The notes beneath the pieces were generated by a model. The model did not search any database. It worked only from the letters and a program-made list of their open reading frames with translations, and was not told the origin of the DNA. 64,000 bases of DNA from Trinickia dinghuensis (GTDB lineage Bacteria; Pseudomonadota; Gammaproteobacteria; Burkholderiales; Burkholderiaceae). The translations under genes and the position numbers were made by a program. Numbering within the stretch: position 1 is the stretch's first letter; the number at the start of each line of letters is the position of its first letter. Of this stretch, positions 8,858-17,533 are shown piece after piece. Location of the stretch: positions 1 through 64,000 of the forward strand of contig NZ_QRGA01000012.1 of the NCBI RefSeq assembly GCF_003367175.1. The letters run 5' to 3'.

Positions 8858-9965
8858 GCCCGTGCTCCTTATCGTTTCCGTGGTTCGCATGGTTTGCATG
8901 GTTCGCGAAATGCCGCGCCGTCTCCAACTGCTCGTTCATGGCATGCGGCAGGGACGCATAGAGATGGTCGAACATGGCCGACACATCGGGCGGGGCAACG
9001 GCCAGATAAGTTTGCACGGCCGCGTCGACTTTTCGTTGGCACTCCTGATTGAGCGCATCTTCACGCGCTTTGTCCCACGCGCCGAGCGACGCCAGATATT
9101 TGCGCAGACGCACGATCGGTTCCGCCAGCCACGCTTGGGCCACGAGTTCGGGATCGCGATAACGCGTCGCATCGTCGGCCGTCGTGTGGTCGCCGAGGCG
9201 GTAGCTCAACGCTTCGATCACGGTGGGGCCCTCGCCGCGGCGCGCTTTGTCGAGCGCCTCGCGCGCGGCTTCATGGACGGCGATCACGTCGTTGCCGTCG
9301 ACTTGACGCCCTTCGATACCGGCCGCGATCGCCTTTTGCGCCAGGGTTTGCGCAGCCGTTTGCTTAGCGCGCGGCACCGAAATGGCCCACTGATTGTTGT
9401 TGACGAGGATGACCAGCGGCGCTTGCCAGCCGCCGGCCATGTTCATTGCTTCGTAGACGTCGCCCTTCGACGTACCGCCGTCGCCGACGATCGCGACCGC
9501 CGCGCGGGCTTCGCCGCGAAGCCGGAACGCAAAGGCGGCCCCGGCCGCATGGCAGAGCTGCGTGCCGATCGGAACGCAATTCGGAAAATCGTGCGGCGCC
9601 GCGGCGAAGCAGCTGCCTCGCTCGTCGCCGCCCCAATAGAGCAGGCTTTCCGCCATGGTGACGCCGCGCAGCAATTGCGCCGCATGATCGCGATAGGAGG
9701 GAAACAAAGCGTCCTCGGCCCGCATGGCCGACGCGAGCCCCACGCCGATCGCCTCTTGCCCCACGGAAGACGCAAACGTGCCGAGCTTGCCCGTGCGCTG
9801 TAGTGCAACGGCTTTCGCGTCGAACGCGCGCGTCAGCACCATCGCGCGATAGAACCCCGACAACAGGTTGGGGTCCTTGGCGAATTCCGGCAGGGGCTGC
9901 GTCGGTACGCCGTCAGCATCGAGAAATTGGGTGTACTCGATTTGAAAGCGGGCGACCGTCGTCAT
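8850..9965 (-). CDS. pdhA: 2-oxoacid (pyruvate-type) dehydrogenase E1 component, alpha subunit
   Basis: A 371-residue thiamine-diphosphate E1 alpha subunit that decarboxylates a 2-oxoacid and reductively acylates the E2 lipoyl group. The cofactor motif GDGGTSKGDVYEAMNMAG followed by NNNQWAIS is intact. YRLGDHTTADDATRYR resembles the phosphorylation-loop region of the family. First gene of the E1 alpha-E1 beta-E2 operon. The C-terminus is odd: about 20 extra residues rich in His and Asn (NHANHANHGNDKEHGHG), partly coded by 9-bp repeats. Family members of this type are annotated as pyruvate dehydrogenase but may be branched-chain ketoacid enzymes. Confidence 0.88.
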   Translation of the reverse strand: MTTVARFQIEYTQFLDADGVPTQPLPEFAKDPNLLSGFYRAMVLTRAFDAKAVALQRTGKLGTFASSVGQEAIGVGLASAMRAEDALFPSYRDHAAQLLRGVTMAESLLYWGGDERGSCFAAAPHDFPNCVPIGTQLCHAAGAAFAFRLRGEARAAVAIVGDGGTSKGDVYEAMNMAGGWQAPLVILVNNNQWAISVPRAKQTAAQTLAQKAIAAGIEGRQVDGNDVIAVHEAAREALDKARRGEGPTVIEALSYRLGDHTTADDATRYRDPELVAQAWLAEPIVRLRKYLASLGAWDKAREDALNQECQRKVDAAVQTYLAVAPPDVSAMFDHLYASLPHAMNEQLETARHFANHANHANHGNDKEHGHG

Positions 9966-10018
9966 GATCGATATCCTCGATGAGCGTCTCGCATTCGGGC
10001 GCTACCTTTGTTCTCCCT

Positions 10019-10036
10019 CAAACGTTAGTACGTTTG
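10019..10036. promoter_or_regulatory. Palindrome upstream of the 2-oxoacid dehydrogenase operon
   Basis: CAAACGTTAGTACGTTTG is a 7-bp perfect inverted repeat around 4 bp, centred about 63 bp before the E1 alpha start. The size and symmetry suit a dimeric repressor such as a TetR-type protein. No candidate regulator gene is adjacent. Confidence 0.5.
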
Positions 10037-10129
10037 CGATTGAAAACAAGTTGGGGTCATCGCCATGCGCGTGCATGCAGACGGATGCGGCCTCATGCAT
10101 TGCCACGGGCACATCGGTGCAAGCGCCGG

Positions 10130-10333
10130 TCAAGCGTCCGCGGCCATGCCCTGCAAGCGCGCGTTGCCGGCATCGCGCGCGGCGGCGCTCGTGGAGTAGG
10201 TGTCGTCGGATACGAGCGAGCGTTTGACTTCGCGGGCGGCAAAATCGACGAGCGTGAGCACCCACACGTAGCCGCCCTGATGCTCGGCGGTTTGAACGAA
10301 TGCGGTGACATCGCCGTTGGCTGTTTCTTTCAT
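10130..10333 (-). CDS. Conserved-looking small protein of unknown function
   Basis: A 67-residue soluble protein beginning MKETANGDVTAFVQTAEH. I do not recognise a named family. It has alternating hydrophobic/polar strands (GGYVWVLTLVDFAAREVKRSL) that suggest a small beta-sheet and an alanine-rich helix at the end. The ATG at 10333 is preceded by GGGAGA at good spacing, and the sequence has normal codon use for the region. It has no partner in an operon; the FtsI-like gene lies upstream on the same strand, about 200 bp away. Confidence 0.65.
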   Translation of the reverse strand: MKETANGDVTAFVQTAEHQGGYVWVLTLVDFAAREVKRSLVSDDTYSTSAAARDAGNARLQGMAADA

Positions 10334-10535
10334 CGTTTTCTCCCGACAAGGCCCGCGCGAGCGCGAACGACATCCGATGCGACCAGGCGCGGCGCCCCAA
10401 GAATTAGGTAGGCAGCGGACATTCCGCCGAGGATTGCGTGCCGGCGCACGACTAGGATGCGGGACGCTCAATCGATTGTAGGCATCCGAGAGCAAAGCGC
10501 GAGACGATCTTTAAGGACCCGATCCGCGGTGCGGC

Positions 10536-12284
10536 TCAGGCGTCGGGCGCCGGTGCGCTTGGCGGCACACCGAGCAATTGCAATGCCCCCCCGGCCACCG
10601 CGGAAAACACCGGGCCTGCAACGGCGCCGCCGTAATACGATCGACTCGTCGGATCGTCGATCATCACGGCGACGATGAGGCGAGGCGCGTCGATCGGCGC
10701 GATGCCGACGAACAGCGAACGGTATCGGTTCTTGGCGTAGCCGGTTCCGGCATGCTTCCAAGCCGTGCCCGTCTTGCCGCCCACTCGATAGCCTTCGACG
10801 TGGGCGGCGCGTCCGGTGCCGCCCGCGAGGGTCGCGGCTTCCAGCATCGTGCGTAGCGCCGCGGCGCTGGATTCGGTCGTCGCGCGCGCGGCGCCGGTTG
10901 CCGATGTCGATGCCGGCGCAGCGTTCTCTTCTTGCGCGATCAGGGCGACGGGCCTCAGCGTGCCGTCGCCGGCCAACGCCGTATAGGCTTGTGCCATTTG
11001 CAGCAGCGACGTCGAAAGGCCGTAGCCATAGCCCATCGTCGCCTGCTCGACTGGCCGCCAGCGTTCCCACGGCCTCAGCTTTCCCGCGGCGGCGCCCGGA
11101 AACGGCAACGGCGGGGCGAGCCCGATGCCGTACTGGCGATAGGCACGCCAAAGTGTTTCGGCCGGCAGCGTCAAAGCAATCTTGGCTAGCGCGATGTTGC
11201 TCGATGTCGCGAGCGCCTGCGCCACGCTGACGGTGCCGTGGTTGGACGTGTCGTGTATCGTATTCGGCCCGATCCGGTAGCGGCCGGGGGCCGTGTCGAC
11301 GAGCGTGCCGGGATGAACCTTTCCGGCATCGAGCGCAGTCGCGATAGCGAGCGGTTTGATCGTCGAACCGGGTTCGAATGTATCGACGACCGCGCGATTG
11401 CGCATCGTGTTTGGGGTGAGTCCCGCGCGGGCGTTCGGGTCGAACGACGGCGCATTGGCCAGCGCGAGTATCTCCCCCGTCCTAGCGTCGAGCACGACGA
11501 CGCTGCCCGCCTGCGCGCGATGGCGTTCGAGCGCGGCTTTGAGCTGGGCGAACGCGAGTTGCTGGATGCGCCGATCGATCGTGAGCCGGACGGTTTGCCC
11601 GGGGTGCGCGGGCACGAGCGGACGCAGATCCGACACGACGCGCCCGAGCCGGTCGCGGATGACTTCCCGTTCGCCCGGTTCTCCGGTCAGCAGTTCGTTC
11701 GCGGCCAATTCGACGCCTTCTTGCCCGACGTCGTCGACATCGGTCAGCCCCACGACGTGCGCCGCCGATTCGCCCTCAGGGTAGAAGCGCTCCGACGATG
11801 CGACCTGCGTGATGCCCGCTACGCCGAGATCGGCAATCCGGGTCGCCGTTTGCGAATCGACGTGACGCTTCAGTAGAGCGTGGGTGCGTGCCGAATCGAG
11901 CCGCTCACGCAGTTGCGTGGGAGAAAGGGCAAGCGCTTTCGCCAGCGGCTCGACGGCTGCGGGATCGATCCGCTTGGGCTCGGCCCAAATTTCATACGTG
12001 GTCAGGCTGACGGCGAGCAGGGCGCCGTGACGGTCGACGATGGGCCCGCGTTTCGCTTCGAGTGCGAGCATTTGCCGATGCCGTTTTTCGCCCTGCGCGA
12101 CGTGAAACTCGTGCTCGACGATTTGTACCCAACCGGCGCGCGCGATGAGACCGACGAAAGCGAGTGTCACCACCGCCATGACGCAGGCCGAACGCTTCGG
12201 ATGCCAACGGGGGGCAATCAAGTCGTCGTCGGCAAGGGAGCGGGACGAATACGGAGTGGGGTGTCTCCGGTTCGATTCGGTCAT
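10536..12284 (-). CDS. FtsI-family peptidoglycan D,D-transpeptidase (class B PBP)
   Basis: A 582-residue class B penicillin-binding protein that cross-links peptidoglycan. It has a cytoplasmic tail (1-33), one membrane anchor (about 34-52), a pedestal domain (about 70-230) and the transpeptidase domain with all three active-site motifs: STIK (S307-K310), SSN (361-363) and KTG (504-506). The gene stands alone, not in the dcw cluster with murE/murF, so this is likely a second FtsI-type enzyme. The C-terminal end of the domain is normal, with an alanine-rich insertion near 455-475. It would be a beta-lactam target. Confidence 0.88.
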   Translation of the reverse strand: MTESNRRHPTPYSSRSLADDDLIAPRWHPKRSACVMAVVTLAFVGLIARAGWVQIVEHEFHVAQGEKRHRQMLALEAKRGPIVDRHGALLAVSLTTYEIWAEPKRIDPAAVEPLAKALALSPTQLRERLDSARTHALLKRHVDSQTATRIADLGVAGITQVASSERFYPEGESAAHVVGLTDVDDVGQEGVELAANELLTGEPGEREVIRDRLGRVVSDLRPLVPAHPGQTVRLTIDRRIQQLAFAQLKAALERHRAQAGSVVVLDARTGEILALANAPSFDPNARAGLTPNTMRNRAVVDTFEPGSTIKPLAIATALDAGKVHPGTLVDTAPGRYRIGPNTIHDTSNHGTVSVAQALATSSNIALAKIALTLPAETLWRAYRQYGIGLAPPLPFPGAAAGKLRPWERWRPVEQATMGYGYGLSTSLLQMAQAYTALAGDGTLRPVALIAQEENAAPASTSATGAARATTESSAAALRTMLEAATLAGGTGRAAHVEGYRVGGKTGTAWKHAGTGYAKNRYRSLFVGIAPIDAPRLIVAVMIDDPTSRSYYGGAVAGPVFSAVAGGALQLLGVPPSAPAPDA

Positions 12285-12358
12285 TGAGCGGGCGTCGGTG
12301 AAGTAAAGCGCCTAACGGCGCGACGCCCGCATTGTAATCAATTGGTAAGAATCATTCC

Positions 12359-13909
12359 TTACGCCGGCAGCGAGAACCCCGAAATCGCCTCGCGCAGCAC
12401 GCCCGCCTGATCCTTCAGCGATTGCGCGGCGGCCGCCGCTTCCTCGACGAGTGCCGCGTTCTGCTGCGTCACTTTATCCATCTCGCCCACGGCACGGTTC
12501 ACCTGCTCGATGCCCGCGCTCTGCTCGCGCGACGCATGGCTGATTTCTTCGAGGATCTCGTTGACACGGCGCACCGATTGCACGATTTCACCCATCGTCG
12601 AGCCCGCGTTCGCCACGAGCGCGGCGCCTTGGTCGACCGTGTTCGTCGACGTTTCGATCAACGCCTTGATTTCCTTCGCGGCCGTGGCTGAACGCTGCGC
12701 CAGGCTGCGCACTTCCGATGCGACGACGGCGAAGCCGCGGCCCTGTTCGCCGGCTCGAGCGGCTTCCACGGCGGCATTGAGCGCGAGAATATTGGTTTGG
12801 AACGCGATGCCGTCGATCACGCCGATGATGTCGCCGATCTTTTGCGAACTCGACGTGATCTCGTGCATCGTGCGCACGACATCGTCGACGACGCTGCTCC
12901 CGCGCGTGGCGACGCCCGCGGCCTGTTCGGCGAGCTTCGCGGCCTGCGAAGCGCTGTCGGCGTTCATCTTCACGTTCGTCGTCATTTCATCCATGCTCGA
13001 CGCCGTTTGGACGAGGGCAGCCGCTTGCTGTTCGGTGCGCTGCGACAAATCGGTATTGCCGGCGGCGATTTCGCTCGCGCCGACGTTGATGTTTTCCGTG
13101 CCTGTGCGTACACGCTGGACCGCATGCGCGAGGCCCGATTGCATGTGCGCGAGCATGGCCATCAGGCTCGTATCGTCATTATTCGTGACCGGGATGCGCG
13201 CGGTGAGGTCGCCTTCGGCGATGCGCCGAGCCGTGTCGACAGCCACCTCCAGATCGCCGCCGAGCCCGCGGCGCACGCTGCGCAGCACGAGCACCATCGC
13301 GGCGGTGGCAATCAGGCCGAGCACGCCGATGATGGCCACCCAACGTATCGTGTTCGAAATGAACGCGGCGTTGAGGTCGTCCATGTACATGCCGGTGAGA
13401 ATGTCCCAATCCCACGGCGCGAACCGCAGCGTGTACGACAGCTTTGCCACCGGGACCTCGCTGCCTGGTTTGGACCACAGATAATGGACGAAGCCGCCGT
13501 TATCCTGCTCGGCCGCTTTGACGATGTCGAGGAACAGATGGTCGCCGGTTGGATCCGTGAAACCGGACAAGTCCTTGCCGATCAATTCGGGCTTGATCGG
13601 GTGCATGAGCATGACCGCCTGCGAATTGTTGACGGTGAAGTAGCCGTCCGTGCCGTAGCGCAGCATCGCGATCGCGGCGAGCGCTTGTTTTTTGGCGTCG
13701 TCTTCGCTCATCGCGTGCTGTTGAGCCGCATCGTAGTAGTGCTTCGCGACGCTGTCCGCTTGCTGCACGAGCGCGACGAGCTGACCCTTACGATCGTCCA
13801 TCATCGACGTGCGGTTTTGCCAAACGCCGGCTATGCCGATGAGGATGAGCCCGGCCCATAGCACCGCGATCATCGATCCAAGCCGTTGATTCAGGGTCAT
13901 TTTCTGCAT
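12359..13909 (-). CDS. Methyl-accepting chemotaxis protein
   Basis: A transmembrane chemoreceptor of 516 residues from the chosen ATG at 13909, which gives [13 protein letters not shown] and a hydrophobic helix at once; a longer start at 13963 is possible. The periplasmic part (about 35-190) resembles a single-Cache sensor ([21 protein letters not shown]). A second membrane segment (about 190-212), a HAMP domain and the MCP signalling domain follow. The hairpin tip motif [20 protein letters not shown] is intact, so it should couple to CheW/CheA. No other chemotaxis gene is nearby; the ligand is unknown, though sCache domains often bind small organic acids. Confidence 0.9.
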   Translation of the reverse strand: MQKMTLNQRLGSMIAVLWAGLILIGIAGVWQNRTSMMDDRKGQLVALVQQADSVAKHYYDAAQQHAMSEDDAKKQALAAIAMLRYGTDGYFTVNNSQAVMLMHPIKPELIGKDLSGFTDPTGDHLFLDIVKAAEQDNGGFVHYLWSKPGSEVPVAKLSYTLRFAPWDWDILTGMYMDDLNAAFISNTIRWVAIIGVLGLIATAAMVLVLRSVRRGLGGDLEVAVDTARRIAEGDLTARIPVTNNDDTSLMAMLAHMQSGLAHAVQRVRTGTENINVGASEIAAGNTDLSQRTEQQAAALVQTASSMDEMTTNVKMNADSASQAAKLAEQAAGVATRGSSVVDDVVRTMHEITSSSQKIGDIIGVIDGIAFQTNILALNAAVEAARAGEQGRGFAVVASEVRSLAQRSATAAKEIKALIETSTNTVDQGAALVANAGSTMGEIVQSVRRVNEILEEISHASREQSAGIEQVNRAVGEMDKVTQQNAALVEEAAAAAQSLKDQAGVLREAISGFSLPA

Positions 13910-14127
13910 TAAGTCGCTCTCGATAGGTCGGTCAGTGAGCGGCTTCGTATGACGATTTCTCAATTTCGCATTTTATCGAGGCGAAGCCGCGCGTTGCCGG
14001 TCTATCGACTGATGCGGTCAAGCGGCGCAGAGGGAGAAACCCTGATTACGGGCATTTCGTTGGCGTTATGGCAGCGCCATGCCCCGGACATCGGCAGTTT
14101 TCCAGCTGTTTTTCAGATGGCTTACCG

Positions 14128-14286
14128 TTATCGTTGCGACGGGTTCTTGTCCGGCGGGCCCTCCGGGCGTTGCGGCTCGTCGTTGTGGTGGCCGGGCGTG
14201 GGGGGAATCACCGGTTCGCCTTCGGGATCGCGCGTCGGGTCGGCGAGGGGATCGGGAATCGGCGCGGTATGCATGCGGTAGTCCAT
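14128..14286 (-). CDS. Possible small proline-rich protein
   Basis: A 52-residue frame beginning MDYRMHTAPIPDPLADP, strongly biased to Pro, Asp, Glu and His, with no hydrophobic segment. The bias looks like a disordered small protein of the kind common in Burkholderiaceae, but I do not recognise the family. The ribosome site is weak, so the start (14286, or the internal ATG four codons later) and even the gene are uncertain. Confidence 0.42.
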   Translation of the reverse strand: MDYRMHTAPIPDPLADPTRDPEGEPVIPPTPGHHNDEPQRPEGPPDKNPSQR

Positions 14287-14518
14287 GGCGTATGCGTATC
14301 CGTAACAGGGGTGGGCACATCCGAGACGGCGTCGAGGCTTATTTCTTTTATACGCTATCCATCGGTGCCGCGTGCGCCATTTCGGTCCGCCCGCATTGAG
14401 ATCAAAGGGTGGAGCCGTCTGCCGCACGGGCAGCCGCGGTAAGCATGCAGCGTGCCCGCACAGGCCGCCAAACGCGCGTGGTCTTTCCGCACGATCGCAC
14501 TTTGCCCTTTGTCCGTTA

Positions 14519-15448
14519 TCAGAGTTGCGCGCCCCTAGATCCCTTCGCCAATATGGGCGGCAGGCGTTCCGCGAGCATGTCGATGGCGACGCGCACGCGC
14601 GTAGGCAAATGCCGCGTGCGGCGCCAGGCAAGATGAATGTCGATGCGCGGCCCCGGCGTGTCCGCCAGCACGCGCACGAGCGATCCGCCGCGCACATCGT
14701 CCGCGACGAGCCAGCACGGGAGTCGTGCCAGGCCCGCGCCGGCTTTGACGGCAGCGACGATCGTTTCCAAATCGTCGAAGCGAAGCCTCGGTTTTATCGC
14801 GATCGTACGCATCGAAGCCGTGTGGTCGGTGAGCGGCCACACGGCTTCGCGCCTGCCCGCGGCATAAAGCACACCATGGTGCCCCGCAAGTTCGGCAACC
14901 GTTTGCGGCGTGCCGTGGCGCGCGAGATAGGCAGGACTGGCGCATAGCGTCATGGTCTGCTCGCCCAGCTTGCGGGCGACGAGGTCTGCCGGGGCCTGAC
15001 GCAACGATCCGCTGCGTAGGACGAGATCGATGTTTTCGTTGACGAGATCGACCACCCGGTCCGTGAAGCTCATCTGCAATTCGAGCTTCGGATAGCGCGA
15101 GGCCAATTCGAGCAGGACCGGCGCGACGCAGCGGCGGCCGAACAGCACGGGGGCACTGACATGGAGACGACCCTGCGGCGAAACGCGCGCGGCACTCAGC
15201 GCTGCTTCGCCGGCGTCGAGTTCGGCCAGCGCGCGAACGCAGTGGTCGTAAAGCGCTTGCCCGTCGGCCGTCAAGGTTTGACGGCGCGTGGTGCGCAAGA
15301 AGAGCCGCGTGCCCATGCGTTCTTCGAGTCGCGCGATGCTCTTGCCGACGGCCGAGCGAGTCAGATGCAGCCGCTCGGCAGCCAGTGCGAAGCTGCCCGC
15401 TTCGGCAGCTTGGACAAAGGCGGAGATGCCGGCCAGTCGATCGGTCAT
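14519..15448 (-). CDS. LysR family transcriptional regulator
   Basis: A 309-residue LysR-type regulator: an N-terminal winged HTH (residues 1-60, AVGKSIARLEERMGTRLFLR) and a substrate-binding domain (about 90-295). It belongs to the large CrgA/DmlR-like group. It is divergent from the zinc-independent alcohol-dehydrogenase-like gene at 15592, with a 143-bp shared spacer, so the oxidoreductase is the likely target, together with its own gene. The inducer is unknown. Confidence 0.9.
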   Translation of the reverse strand: MTDRLAGISAFVQAAEAGSFALAAERLHLTRSAVGKSIARLEERMGTRLFLRTTRRQTLTADGQALYDHCVRALAELDAGEAALSAARVSPQGRLHVSAPVLFGRRCVAPVLLELASRYPKLELQMSFTDRVVDLVNENIDLVLRSGSLRQAPADLVARKLGEQTMTLCASPAYLARHGTPQTVAELAGHHGVLYAAGRREAVWPLTDHTASMRTIAIKPRLRFDDLETIVAAVKAGAGLARLPCWLVADDVRGGSLVRVLADTPGPRIDIHLAWRRTRHLPTRVRVAIDMLAERLPPILAKGSRGAQL

Positions 15449-15591
15449 GATCGTCCTTCTGCGTGATGAAAGGATATTGGATGTTGAATTGGTTCCTGAA
15501 TATCTACAATCTAACGAAATTTTGCCGTCACTGAAGAAGTTTCGTCTCCTCTAAGCTTTTCCTCATCGAACCTTGAATGAGGAAGACGAAC

Positions 15592-16665
15592 ATGAATCGA
15601 TCGGCGAATACCAATGAGAATGCGGCCACGGTCCCGGCCCCGACCCCGGCTTCAGCTTCAGCCATGAAGCAATGGACCGTGACCAGCCCCGGGATGCGGA
15701 ACTTGATGCTGACGACCGCACCGATTCCGGCGCCTGGAGAACACGAGGTACTCGTGCGCGTCGAGGCCGTGTCGCTCAATTTCCGCGACATCGGCGTAAT
15801 CGAGGGTGAAGAGGGCGCGGCGATGCCGTTCCCCTTGACGCCGGGCTCGGATCTCGCGGGCCGTGTCGTTGCGACAGGATCGCGCGTGACGCGTTTCCAA
15901 AAGTCGGATGTCGTGCTGGGCACGTTTTGGGCGGGGTGGCTCGACGGCGATTGGCCGGCCGAGGCGCGCGTGCTCGGCGGCTCGTTGCCCGGTGTGCTGG
16001 CGCAATATGTCGTGCTGCATGAGGATTGGCTCGTTCATGCGCCGCGCACGCTCGATGCCGTGCGGGCCAGCACGCTGCCATGCGCGGGGTTGACGGCCTG
16101 GTTCGCGCTGATCGAGAAGGGTGGTTTGCGGGCGGGGCAAACCGTACTGGTGCAAGGCACGGGCGGCGTCGCGCTGTTCGGGCTGCAGTTGGCACGCGCC
16201 CATGGCGCGCAAGTTATCGTGACGACCGGGAGCGACGAAAAGCGGCGTCGTGCGCTGGCACTCGGCGCATCCTGCGCGATCGATCGGACGGCTCATCCGA
16301 GGTGGGACATCCCAGCGCGCGAATATACGGGCGCCCGCGGCGTCGACCACATCCTCGAACTCGCCGGCGGCGACAATCTAGGCCGCTCGCTCGCGGCGCT
16401 GCGGCAGGGCGGTCGCATTTCGCTGATCGGCGTGCTGGGCGAGTATGCAATGACGTTTCCGAGCGTCCCGTCGTTTTTGACGAGACCGGTGATACAAGGC
16501 GTCGGCGTGGGACATCGGCGCGCGCTCGAAGAACTCGTGAGGGCGGTCGATTCCATCGAACTCGAGCCCGTCGTCGACGAGTGCTACGGCTTCGACCGGT
16601 TGCCCGAGGCGCTGGCGCACCTCAAGCGCGGCGCGTTCGGCAAGATCGTCGTCAAGGTGAGCTAG
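15592..16665 (+). CDS. Medium-chain (zinc-type fold) NAD(P)-dependent oxidoreductase
   Basis: A 357-residue medium-chain dehydrogenase/reductase. The GroES-like domain contains VEAVSLNFRDIGV, and the Rossmann domain has the nucleotide motif VLVQGTGGVALFGLQLARAHGA. The catalytic Cys/His zinc ligands of true alcohol dehydrogenases are not evident, and the LNFRD motif is typical of quinone-oxidoreductase-like members, so this is probably a zinc-free reductase. ATG 15592 follows a GAGGAAG site; an internal start (MKQWTV, 15664) would also give a complete domain. It is divergent from the LysR gene, its probable regulator. Confidence 0.85.
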   Translation: MNRSANTNENAATVPAPTPASASAMKQWTVTSPGMRNLMLTTAPIPAPGEHEVLVRVEAVSLNFRDIGVIEGEEGAAMPFPLTPGSDLAGRVVATGSRVTRFQKSDVVLGTFWAGWLDGDWPAEARVLGGSLPGVLAQYVVLHEDWLVHAPRTLDAVRASTLPCAGLTAWFALIEKGGLRAGQTVLVQGTGGVALFGLQLARAHGAQVIVTTGSDEKRRRALALGASCAIDRTAHPRWDIPAREYTGARGVDHILELAGGDNLGRSLAALRQGGRISLIGVLGEYAMTFPSVPSFLTRPVIQGVGVGHRRALEELVRAVDSIELEPVVDECYGFDRLPEALAHLKRGAFGKIVVKVS

Positions 16666-16760
16666 GCATTGCTGAACGCAAAGGCGCGATGCGCCGCGTG
16701 CATCGAAGGCGGGGCGCAGTTGAGGCCGAAGTCGAAGCGGAAGCTGAAACTGCGAGCTCG

Positions 16761-17351
16761 CTATCGTTGGCGGAGCAAGTCGGCATAGGTATCGATGTCG
16801 GCCAGCACGCCCGCGTCGTCGACGTCGATCAACGTGACATCCGCGGTTTCAAGGATGCGTCGCGCGCCGACGTCGCCGTCGAGCGACGACAGCGCCTCGC
16901 GATGCATGGCGCCGAAGCCGACCGGGTGTCCGCGCCGTCCGCGGTAGAGCGGTGCAACGACCGACGCGCCCGAATCGACGCGCCGTGCGATCTCCTCTAT
17001 CGTGGCGGGCGCAATCCACGGCATGTCGGCCAGCGCGACGATCCATCCTTCCGCCTCTTCCGTGGCGCGCACGCCGGCGGCCAGGCTCGCACCCATCCCG
17101 CGTTCGGCGTCGGCCGAAAATACGACGTCGCATCCCGCGTCGTTGAGTGCGTGCGCGAGCGCCTCGGCACCGGGGCGCACCACGGCGGTGACGTGCGGCA
17201 GGATCGTCAGCAACGCGCGGGCGGAGGCGCACGCGACGGGCGTGCCGTCGGCGAGCGGCGCCAGCAGCTTGCTTTGAATGCCCGAGGGATCGAAGCGCGT
17301 ACCGAGACCCGCGGCGAGCAGCAGTGCCGTGGTGGATGAGGCATAGGTCAT
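16761..17351 (-). CDS. MocA-like molybdenum cofactor / nucleotidyltransferase
   Basis: A 196-residue GT-A fold nucleotidyltransferase resembling MocA, which adds a cytidylyl group to molybdopterin. The nucleotide-binding LLLAAGLGTRF and the conserved KLLAPL, ALADMPW and RRGHPVGF motifs are all visible. The ATG at 17351 gives the usual N-terminus; the open frame continues upstream without family similarity. No xanthine dehydrogenase or other molybdoenzyme gene lies next to it, so the exact substrate is not certain. Confidence 0.82.
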   Translation of the reverse strand: MTYASSTTALLLAAGLGTRFDPSGIQSKLLAPLADGTPVACASARALLTILPHVTAVVRPGAEALAHALNDAGCDVVFSADAERGMGASLAAGVRATEEAEGWIVALADMPWIAPATIEEIARRVDSGASVVAPLYRGRRGHPVGFGAMHREALSSLDGDVGARRILETADVTLIDVDDAGVLADIDTYADLLRQR

Positions 17352-17533
17352 AGTGGCGGCCCGTGCTGAGCGGAAACGAAAACGAAAGCGTGGTCGGATT
17401 GTGCAGTGCGTCTTCTCGGCGTTGCAAGCGGCATCCGCACATGCGCGTGGGCTGCGCCGCACTAGGCCCGCTCGTGCAACGCGCTCGAGCCGGACTAGGC
17501 TCGAGCGTTTGCGAACGATGTGTCGATTGCGAG

